Below are positions 16,036 to 23,400 of a stretch of 44,347 bases of DNA, piece after piece. Under the pieces are notes generated by a model. The model searched no databases. It had not been told where the DNA came from and was given only the letters and a program-made list of their open reading frames with translations. The stretch is from a virus. The stretch covers positions 1 to 44,347 of the IMG/VR virus record IMGVR_UViG_3300032893_000103; one strand, 5' to 3'. Made by a program: the position numbers and the translations under genes. How positions within the stretch are numbered: the stretch's first letter is position 1; each line of letters starts with the position of its first letter.

Positions 16036-16433
16036 TATTCAGCCTTAGACTTGTTCCAAATAAGAGAGACGTTGCGTGCGCCAATGCCCATTTCGTCCAG
16101 CTTTTTGTTTACGGTTTGCGTCAGTGCAATTGATTCAGCGGCGCGTGATTCAGCCAGCAATGCGTTGTTACCCAAATTAGGTAATTCATTACCCATTTTA
16201 GGTGATTCGTTTGTCTGGCAGGTGACGATGTACGGTGGAGTGAGTGGATTATATGGACCGAGAGGCTGGATCGTTGGGCCTACTTGAAGCGGGGCCGGAG
16301 CGGGATAGGGCACTAGGATTGGTGCCGGAGCGAATTTCATCGCTTGAATCAAGTCATCCTTGGCTTTGACCAGATCCTTCAGGAGTTCAATCTCCCTTCG
16401 GAGTGCGGCCATCAATTCCTTTGTCTCTTCCAT
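16035..16433 (-). CDS. Coiled-coil hypothetical protein, 132 aa
   Basis: A longer frame begins at 16478, but ATG 16433-16431 is preferred: it follows the stop of a newly recognised 57-aa gene by 2 bases (TAATCATG) and has GAGGT upstream. Residues 1-32 form a charged coiled coil (MEETKELMAALRREIELLKD), then a Pro-rich linker (PAPILVPYPAPAPL), then a 7-residue repeat PKMGNEL/PNLGNNA near residues 75-90. The repeat arises from a 21-bp tandem duplication carrying inverted repeats (16168-16209). Function unknown; a trimeric connector is plausible. Confidence 0.6.
   Translation of the reverse strand: MEETKELMAALRREIELLKDLVKAKDDLIQAMKFAPAPILVPYPAPAPLQVGPTIQPLGPYNPLTPPYIVTCQTNESPKMGNELPNLGNNALLAESRAAESIALTQTVNKKLDEMGIGARNVSLIWNKSKAE
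16168..16209. repeat. 21-bp tandem repeat with inverted repeats, inside a CDS
   Basis: Units TTACCCAAATTAGGTAA+TTCA (16168-16188) and TTACCCATTTTAGGTGA+TTCG (16189-16209) match at 17 of 21 positions. Each has arms TTACC/GGTAA (second GGTGA) around 7 bases. Length and period equal those of the pair at 1494-1531. The period is 7 codons, so the reading frame is kept. Confidence 0.8.
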
Positions 16434-16435
16434 GA

Positions 16436-16609
16436 TTACCTCGACATAAAATCGCGTAAATTGAATTTCTGAATCCACTCCACATGGAGTTTGCCATTCA
16501 GTTTGTATTTGACAGGCTCAAAGCCGTCACGTTCGGTGTCTTTTAGCGGACGCTTCAAAATTCTTTCCAGGCGTCTGACCTGGAAGGGATCACAGATCAT
16601 TGATTTCAT
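16436..16609 (-). CDS. Short gene, 57 aa, basic hypothetical protein
   Basis: ATG 16609-16607 with AAGGA 6 bases upstream; stop TAA at 16438-16436, 2 bases before the next start. The predicted protein begins MKSMICDPFQVRRLERILKR and ends in WIQKFNLRDFMSR. It is rich in Arg/Lys and likely helical. It is the first gene after the promoter motif at 16649-16664, so it leads a transcription unit. The clean ribosome site and tight spacing on both sides support it despite its length. Function unknown. Confidence 0.65.
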   Translation of the reverse strand: MKSMICDPFQVRRLERILKRPLKDTERDGFEPVKYKLNGKLHVEWIQKFNLRDFMSR

Positions 16610-16648
16610 AGGATTCCTTGGGAATTTCGAGGCGGGAAATGGGATGAT

Positions 16649-16664
16649 TCATTATTAAGATTTC
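16649..16664 (-). promoter_or_regulatory. Putative phage promoter motif, copy 2
   Basis: GAAATCTTAATAATGA on the minus strand, 40 bases upstream of the 57-aa gene. Downstream, TCCCGCCTC is shared with the copy at 37990-38005. Confidence 0.7.
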
Positions 16665-16681
16665 GCTATAAGTTGCTGATT

Positions 16682-17029
16682 TCATTTGCGATCTCGATAG
16701 AATTCAGGAAGCTCCGGCAGCGGAACGGTCTTGCCCGAGAGTTCGTGCGTGCAGTCCGGACAGAACATCAGCATTCCACCGTGCAAATGATAGTGGCAAA
16801 TCTCTTTTATTGTATTCCCCGCTGAGTCCCGAACCCATTCGCCCAGCCATTTGCCATTTGAATCTTTTACAGTCTGCAAGCCTTCGTGCTTGAAACTTGG
16901 ATTGAACGTCGGCTTCTCAATATTACCGTCGAATTGCCAAGTGTTCGGGAGTGGGTGCATTTCTTTACATCCTGGACACCAGTGGCTGAATCCGTCTTCA
17001 GTTTTCCTCATGCACGCGCTGACTTGCAT
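16682..17029 (-). CDS. DUF6527-like zinc-site protein, 115 aa
   Basis: The pattern matches the widespread phage DUF6527-type protein: HWCPGC near residues 16-21, FDGNIEKPTFNPSF near 33-46, CHYHLHGG near 78-85, then MFCPDCTHELSGKTVPLPEL. C18, C21, C90, C93 and nearby His probably bind a metal. In databases such proteins are sometimes mislabelled as enzymes; the role is unknown. The ATG overlaps the stop of the tail-tube-like gene (TAATG). Its last base lies 18 bases before the promoter motif of the next unit. Confidence 0.75.
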   Translation of the reverse strand: MQVSACMRKTEDGFSHWCPGCKEMHPLPNTWQFDGNIEKPTFNPSFKHEGLQTVKDSNGKWLGEWVRDSAGNTIKEICHYHLHGGMLMFCPDCTHELSGKTVPLPELPEFYRDRK

Positions 17030-17457
17030 TAGCTACCCGACTTCTCGTTCGTGACGAAGATGCCCTTAAAGCTGGCGTTGAAGCTGATCGGTGCGCGAGC
17101 GTTGATGGTCCAACTGTCAGAGTCAAAAACGGCCTTCTGAACCGTTGCGATTGTTTCGTTTGAGGCTTTGTCCACAATTTCGATGGTCGCGTACTTGAAG
17201 CTGAAATAGCTCTGAATGCTGGACACATCCATGATTCCGTATCCGTCCAGCCCTCCTTGGCCGCGAATGCGAATCCCTGTGAGAGTTCCGCGAACGGAGT
17301 AGGTCGTTGGAAAAATTTCCTGTGGGAGTGGATTGTCAATGACGTAGAGTTCTTTGGTGTTGGTCGAGCGTGTATAAGCGAATCCAGTTGCAAATCCTAC
17401 AACGCTGCCATTGATGACGAGCCGGACGCCCGCGCCGGTCTGGATTACCTGTTGCAT
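17029..17457 (-). CDS. Tail-tube-like protein, 142 aa
   Basis: A compact all-beta protein: GAGVRLVINGSVVGFATGFA at residues 8-27, DNPLPQEIFPTTYSVRGTLT at 41-60, FSFKYATIEIVDKASNE at ~85-101 and WTINARAPISFNASFKGIFV near the C-terminus. This strand order resembles XkdM-type or gp19-type tail tube subunits, here shorter than usual. It is odd that it sits downstream of the baseplate genes and not before the chaperone pair, so a baseplate-tube or completion protein is possible. GAGGA lies 10 bases before the ATG. It follows the hairpin array at 17458-17817. Confidence 0.5.
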   Translation of the reverse strand: MQQVIQTGAGVRLVINGSVVGFATGFAYTRSTNTKELYVIDNPLPQEIFPTTYSVRGTLTGIRIRGQGGLDGYGIMDVSSIQSYFSFKYATIEIVDKASNETIATVQKAVFDSDSWTINARAPISFNASFKGIFVTNEKSGS

Positions 17458-17817
17458 GTCGTAATTGTCCTCGAAAAGTCAGTTAAGTCGCAATTCCTGT
17501 CGCAATTGTCTTCTTTAAGCGTATTGCGACAAGCATCTTTTATATGCGTAAGCGTATAATCACGAAATATACGCATGAGAGTATATTTGATCGCATGTAG
17601 CTGATCCCGCTCAGGAACAAAGTGGCCGAAAAACACCTGATCGCGTGAGATTGTACCCGAGCGGGTACAAAATTCCCGGTTTAGCGGTAAATTACACCCT
17701 AACGGGTGCATTTTCGTTACCAATCGGTAAGATTTGCACGAAATTCCCGCCATAGCAGTAAAAATCCGAGTGATCGGTAAGATATTCCTCAAAGAGAATA
17801 TTTCGATTTTATTCCTT
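17458..17817. repeat. Intergenic array of at least seven short, different inverted repeats
   Basis: I see no gene here. Inverted repeats: TGTCGCAAT/ATTGCGACA (17498-17506/17523-17531); TATGCG/CGTATA (17543-17558, one G-T pair); ATATAC/GTATAT (17567-17586); TTGTACCC-GAGC-GGGTACAA (17651-17670, 8 bp); CACCC-TAAC-GGGTG (17695-17708); TTACC-AATC-GGTAA (17717-17730); CCGA-GTGA-TCGG (17766-17777); ATATTC/GAATAT (17782-17801). Weaker ones lie at 17676-17687 and 17744-17761. Centres are mostly 19-30 bases apart. Arms differ, yet pairing is kept. A minus-strand open frame crosses it but has no ribosome site. Confidence 0.8.
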
Positions 17818-18015
17818 TTAAGCAATATCATTCTCTTCCAACCATTTGAGCCACAAGTGCTCAGGCTTGACAACCAATCGACCGCGCCGCTGAATCATTT
17901 TCCGGAGTGCGCGATGCACGACCTTGCGTGCCCTGATCCGGTATTTGAAGTCGCCATCCAGCAGACGCTTCATGGATTTCATAGTTACGAGCGTTTCATA
18001 ATTTATGAAAATCAC
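17818..18015 (-). CDS. Small basic hypothetical protein, 65 aa
   Basis: GTG 18015-18013 overlaps the TGA of the preceding wedge gene (GTGA). An in-frame ATG at 17982 (MKSMKRLLDGDF) is an alternative start; neither has a Shine-Dalgarno. The product is very basic and helical (RIRARKVVHRALRKMIQRRG), ending HLWLKWLEENDIA. Possibly nucleic-acid binding, but no known fold is recognised. The inverted-repeat array begins right after its stop. Confidence 0.5.
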   Translation of the reverse strand: MIFINYETLVTMKSMKRLLDGDFKYRIRARKVVHRALRKMIQRRGRLVVKPEHLWLKWLEENDIA

Positions 18016-20063
18016 AGGAAGTCACCGGCATAGATGTAACCCGGAACGTCGTGGAGTCCTGGCCCTTTCGGGTACACGATGATGACGTTTAGGAAAATGC
18101 CAGCGGCTTTCAAACTTTCAATCAAATCTTGGGCTTGCACGCGACCATTGATGGTGCCGGTCAGGTATGTGGCAAGATCGGTTCCATCGGGCTTCGGCGT
18201 GTAAGGTTTACGATCCTTGAGCAGAATTACAGAAGTTCCGGAAGCGTGTGTTTTCTGGAATTTGTACGACGGATCGAGGAGTAGCGAGCCGGATGATGGG
18301 CGGCCAAGATATTTCACCGGGCCTTCCTGATTGCTAGTTCCCCAGTCGAACACGAGATAGCCGGACTCGTCTGGGAATTGCGACGTGTCAACGCCAAAGA
18401 GAACCGTTTCCAAACTGCCCGCGAAGATGCCCTGAGTCAGAGTCGTGCGCGTCTTGCTGATTGGGAATCCGGATTTCGGATCAAATGTGTAGGCCGACAG
18501 GAAGTTCTTGTCAGCCGCTGAGTTGTGAACGTGCCACGAGCCGCGAAGAAGCCGCTTGACGATCTTTGTTGTTGCGGGCAAGAATACCACAATTTCGTAT
18601 GGATTGACTTCATACACAGATGCGTAGCGCGTGAGCTTTTGAATGACTTGGCGCTGCGGCGTGAAAAAGGTTAGATCGTTTGATCCGTCCTGCGTATATG
18701 TGAACGTATTGGAGCCTGCGCTGGTGATCGTGTATGTTCCGTCGAATGAAGAATCGCGCACGCCTTCGACAGCAACTGATTGGCCAGCGACTAAGTTGTG
18801 GTTCGTGGTCAGAGTGATTGTCGTGACTCCGCTCGAACGCGACGTGCCATCAAGAGTTTGAATTTCATAGACAACAGCCGCTGATCCGCCGCCCGATGTC
18901 GCATTGACGCCGAGTTGTGAGTATTGAAAAGAATTCAACGCTGGAGTCGCGGTGATGATGAAAGATCCGTTGAACGACGTGTTGTCAACGCCCGCGATTG
19001 TGACTGTCTGGCCGGTCGAGAATCCATGATTGGCCTGTGTGTTGACCGTTACCACATTTGAGGTACGAGAAACGCCAGTCGGTGATGGCTGAATGAACGC
19101 GGTTGACGTGACAGTTCCGCCGCCCGATGCTCCTGGGACCTGAGTCAGTGTCACTGGTGATTGCGGGACGAATGCAGGATTGATGATTTCAAAGAACGCC
19201 GATCCGACCGGACCATCTTGCACGTTCTCGACTGTGAATGTTCCGCGATTGACTTCGAGATAGCCATTGCCGTAAATGTTGACGTAATCGCCGGGATTCA
19301 CAAAAGCCAGCGCGGGCGATGGGCCTGCTGTCCAGGTAAACCTTACATATGGACCATCGAACGATGTTGTGAATTGCGTACCGACTTTCGGGATCGCCTG
19401 CGTTGCCAGCGGAAATTGCAGGACGTTCTGGGCCGATCCTCCAAGCACGGTAACCGATGATTTTGGACCTTTGGTGCCGGACATCAATTGGACGAAATTC
19501 AAGCCGGTATTCGCATCGAGAAATACGTTCGCGGCCAGCGTGTAGCCGGAATTGAACGACGTGCGCGAGATTACGTTGGCAATCTCAGTCGCCGATGCGT
19601 CTGCTATGTCCGTGAAATCTGTTACGCGAAAGGTGACAATCAGGGGAGTAGGGCTGTTGTCAACCTGGAGGAGCAGCGTCATGCCGTCCTGCATCGCGTA
19701 ACCTTCGGGCCGTCCTGATAAAACGTTGGCCCTGGTCGCGTCCGATCCATAGAAGATTTCGAGGACATCGAGGAAAATGTTGGTGACGAGTTTGTTGCTA
19801 GTTTGCTGCACGCCGATCTGCCGGAATAGATCGTCAGAGATACCGACGCCGGGCGGACGGTTCACGCCAATTCCAGCCATCAATCGGTCGAGGTATTGGC
19901 CTTGCGCAGTCCAGATGAACATATTGGGCTTGGCCGAGAGCAAAAGGGTAGAGTTCGCATCGTCGCCGTCAGCGAGAGCCGCGATCATGGCGTCCGTGAA
20001 CTTCCCTTTGATGGAAGGATTCAGGAAGCGTCTCAGTCTTTTGATGGTGTCAACCAGTGCCAT
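18012..20063 (-). CDS. Second baseplate J-like wedge protein, 683 aa
   Basis: Residues 50-85 contain TAQGQYLDRLMAGIGVNRPP ... DDLFRQIG, like the YLDRLa..GV.R..G.sD..fR core of phage baseplate J/gp6-type wedge proteins. Two tandem beta modules follow (residues ~329-391 and ~406-465: NHGFSTGQTVTIAGVDNTSF, NHNLVAGQSVAVEGVRDSSF). The C-terminus (DLIESLKAAGIFLNVIIVYP) resembles the terminal domain of J-like proteins. It follows the giant J protein, so it may be the second partner of the wedge. No ribosome site is visible; the ATG lies right after the hairpin array at 20064-20468. Confidence 0.6.
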   Translation of the reverse strand: MALVDTIKRLRRFLNPSIKGKFTDAMIAALADGDDANSTLLLSAKPNMFIWTAQGQYLDRLMAGIGVNRPPGVGISDDLFRQIGVQQTSNKLVTNIFLDVLEIFYGSDATRANVLSGRPEGYAMQDGMTLLLQVDNSPTPLIVTFRVTDFTDIADASATEIANVISRTSFNSGYTLAANVFLDANTGLNFVQLMSGTKGPKSSVTVLGGSAQNVLQFPLATQAIPKVGTQFTTSFDGPYVRFTWTAGPSPALAFVNPGDYVNIYGNGYLEVNRGTFTVENVQDGPVGSAFFEIINPAFVPQSPVTLTQVPGASGGGTVTSTAFIQPSPTGVSRTSNVVTVNTQANHGFSTGQTVTIAGVDNTSFNGSFIITATPALNSFQYSQLGVNATSGGGSAAVVYEIQTLDGTSRSSGVTTITLTTNHNLVAGQSVAVEGVRDSSFDGTYTITSAGSNTFTYTQDGSNDLTFFTPQRQVIQKLTRYASVYEVNPYEIVVFLPATTKIVKRLLRGSWHVHNSAADKNFLSAYTFDPKSGFPISKTRTTLTQGIFAGSLETVLFGVDTSQFPDESGYLVFDWGTSNQEGPVKYLGRPSSGSLLLDPSYKFQKTHASGTSVILLKDRKPYTPKPDGTDLATYLTGTINGRVQAQDLIESLKAAGIFLNVIIVYPKGPGLHDVPGYIYAGDFL

Positions 20064-20468
20064 AAGTGAAAATAGTATTTCCGTTAAGCGGTTTTTTGGT
20101 AAAAATAATTGCCGTTGAGGGAATTTTGGTCAAAATTCTTCTCACTACAGGGAGAATTGGTAAAAATAATGAGCTTTGAGCGAATTTTTCTCATTGCGGT
20201 GAGAATACCCCGCGCAAAGGGTAAACACGAAATACCCCTCATGTGGGGTAGACCATTATAGTAGCCTGAATTCGGGTTTCGGTCGGGTTTCAGACCATTA
20301 AAGTAGCCTACCAACGGATTGCAAAAAATGTCGCAAAAAAGCGACAATTGGCTATTATAATGGACATTATGGGGCTTAATGAGCATTATAATGGACATTC
20401 TTTCCAGAAAACTAGAAAATATAGCAGTTTGTTGATATTTTTCCGAATTCTTTCTAGTTTTCAAGGAA
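20064..20468. repeat. Intergenic array of inverted and direct repeats, 405 bp
   Basis: No supported gene. Hairpins: CCG-TTAAG-CGG (20081-20091); GAATTTTG-GT-CAAAATTC (20121-20138); TTCTC/GAGAA (20139-20156); TTCTCA-TTGCGG-TGAGAA (20188-20205); TACCC/GGGTA (20206-20223); TACCCC-TCATGT-GGGGTA (20233-20250); TGTCGC-AAAAAA-GCGACA (20329-20346); GAAAACTAGAAA/TTTCTAGTTTTC (20407-20418/20451-20462). Direct repeats: AGACCATTA(T/A)AGTAGCCT at 20250 and 20292; ATTATAATGGACATT at 20354 and 20385, which is partly the inverse of the previous pair. GGTAAAAATAAT occurs at 20098 and 20158. Confidence 0.85.
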
Positions 20469-23400
20469 TTATACCGCCTGAGAGACGATCACATCGGTCG
20501 TGATGTTCTGCACAACCGGCTTCTCGTTGAACTGCGAAATGATCTGGTCGTTCGTGGAGTTGTAAGTCGGTGACGAGATGCTGACCGCTTGTATGCCATT
20601 GATTTCTTGCACGGTACTGACAATTTCAGAGAACACGACGGGTTCGCCAACGCCCAAGCTGTTGATGTAAGCCGCGACGGCGTTTTGCACGCGAGACTTG
20701 ATCGTATTGAAGGAAACGCCTGTGCGATCCCGAACGACGATTGCGACTTGGATGCGCTTCGGAAGTGGTGAAGAAATTTCAATGAATGAGCCAGCAGCGC
20801 CGACGCCGGGATATGTCGTAGGATCTGTCGCTTGACCACGAATCACTTTGCCGACTTCGTGAATCAGCCCCATCCAATGCTTGTACGAGTCTTCGCCAAT
20901 TTGAACGGTAGTCGTGAATCCGAGTTTGCTCACTGCGCTCATGCCGGTTCCAGCCGAAATGTTCAGCTTGTCAGGCAGAATTGCGTTGTCTGTAATAATT
21001 GCAAAGCCGTTGATATTTGCGGGATCGGGCGTGATGTTGAGCAATTGACGATAAGCGAAGAACGGAGCTTTCTCAAGAATCGTGACGTTCGCAACGCTAG
21101 GTCCGAGAACCGTTGACGATTGGTTGGTCGCAAACGATGGAGTCACGGCGATTGCTGTCGCGGTAGGGAATGGAGAAGACGCAACGACATACGTTCCTTT
21201 ATTGAGCGCGCCCAAGATGGTGTCGCCAAGGATGAGTTCATCGCCAGGCATTACAGAGTCATATGCGTAGAAGCTGAGATCGGAATTGCCTGCCATCGTG
21301 ACTTCTTCTTCAAGGCCGGTAACGTTTACAACATAGAACGAGTCATTGTACATGCGCTCGACTTTGTAAATGCCTTGGTTGACGGCGTTGAAATTGCCGC
21401 TGACCTTAACCCAGTCGCCTTCCTGCACGCCGCCGCCCGCGAAATTGGGAGCAGTGCCTGTGCCAGTCCACGAGAATACGATGAATTGCGCCTGCTTTTC
21501 GACCTTAATTTGAGTTGTCGAGTTGGCAGACGTGGTGCGCGCAGTTTGGAATGTTCCAGGGCCGGACGTGATGTTCAGCGTGTTGAAGCCGGTGATCGAC
21601 ATTTGAGTCGTTTGACCAATTTGAATGTCTTTGGCCTGCGTGGCTGTATTTGCGAATTTGATCCATTGCCCAGCTTGGAATCCAGCTTGGTTTGCAACTC
21701 CAATCGAAGTGCGCACGAACGGACGAAGAACCTCGCCAGTTCCAGATGCCACGTTGATGATCGAGCCGCCAGAAGAACTGGAGTTAACGCCCAATTGGTT
21801 GAACGTAAACGAAGTGCCGACGGAAGTGCTCACGACTTTGAACGTGCCATCATATGAAGTGTCAGTAACGCCTGTAAGAGTTACATAGTCGCCAATCGCC
21901 AATTGATGCGGGGTAGATGTAACTACCGTGACCACATTGCTTGAGCGCGTGACAGATGTGATGTTCAGCGTCGGTTGAGCCTGAGCAATCGTGAACGTGC
22001 GTGCGGTCGTAGCGGTGATCGGGAACGTTCCGATAAATGTTGGGTTTGCAGGATTGGATATTGTTATAGAATCACCAACGAAAAGCCCATGTCTGTCCTT
22101 CGTTGCAACAATTACATTTGATCCAGAGCGAACGAGTCCATGAGGCTGATCTTCAATATCGCCCTGGACAACGAGTGCGCCGGTTGTGAGGAGTGCGCCG
22201 GTCGCTGAGTTCGCAGATCCACCAGACACCAACACAGATCCAGAAGATCCGAACAGGCTCGAATAGATTTGAACTTTGCCAGCGTCAGACGATACGCCGA
22301 TATTTCCCAGCGACGAGAGTCCAGTCACCGCGAAGATATTGAGGAAGCGTTGGATTTGGTCAGACGTTGCGGGAATCAAATAGAAGTCTTGGCCGACCAG
22401 CGTGTAATTGGGCGATGATTGCGGGATCTGAAGCGGAACTTTCAATTGGAATTGATTCACAGGAGAAAAGGTCGTGCCGATATTGCTGAGCGATACGGCA
22501 TTGAATCCGTCCACCAGTTGCACGAATTCGCTTGATCCTGCTTGGTCATCAAACGTCGATGTAGTAATTACACCAGCGCCAGATTCCAATTGAGAGATCG
22601 TGAAATATGACGAAAGGTTCGATGCCACATACTGCGCGAGAAGCGTTGCCGTGTTGTTTGTACCATTTAATGGGTACATTCGTAGGTCACTTGTAGCATT
22701 TAATTGGATGTTGTTCTCTACGACGCCATAGAACTGGGTGATTTCAAAATAGGTGTTAGTCACCGCAGAAATCTGATAGACGCCTGTGTTGTCGGGGCTG
22801 AAATTGGAAGTGATGTCAATATTTACAATGTCACCGACAGCGACCGTGGCCGACGAAACGAAATTGGGAGATGTTCCAACTCCATTCCAGGTGTAACGCC
22901 AGGTATTGCCAGCGGGATTGGTCACGTCGAATTGCGTGGTGGAATCCCATGCGCCGCCGAGTCTCTCAGAGCCGGATGACAAATAGAGTTTGATTTTGGT
23001 GTGGCGGTCAACGGACACGAAGCTCGTAATGGGTGAGCCGGGCTGAGTGGGATATGCAATCCCGATCATCAATTGTTCGCCGGTCGGTCCATACTTGGCA
23101 GACGAGAAAAGCATTTCATTGTTGGGGCCATTAGGATTTACAATCTGGCGAGCCTTGAGATAAATGAAGAAGTCTTTGAAATCGAAGTTGTTGCCAAATT
23201 GGTTGGCGTAATTGGCTGTCGGTCCGGCGTCCGTATCGTATGCGGTAAACTGATTCTGCGTGGGAGCCGTAGCACCATTAACAGTCCCGTGGCGCGCCAT
23301 TTTGATGTTGAGCGATTTGTTCACCGAATCATCATCGAGAATCACAACCAAATTGTCATTGGCTTCAAAGTTGAAAGGATTCGCTACGAAATAGCGATCA

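Noticed and set aside
17445-17873. 142-codon open frame on the minus strand across the other hairpin array
   Set aside because: TTG start inside a likelier gene, no ribosome site, overlaps genes at both ends, and is built from inverted repeats.
20084-20464. 126-codon open frame on the minus strand across the hairpin array
   Set aside because: TTG start without ribosome site, low-complexity composition with no domain pattern, and direct repeats and palindromes dominate the sequence.
17458-20468. CRISPR array
   Set aside because: The repeated units are short palindromes with differing sequence, not identical 25-37-bp repeats with equal spacers, and no cas-like gene is present.
21120-21857. 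Plus-strand open frame of 245 codons opposite the giant wedge gene
   Set aside because: Arg/Cys-rich shadow without domain pattern; the opposite strand has clear J-type sequence.
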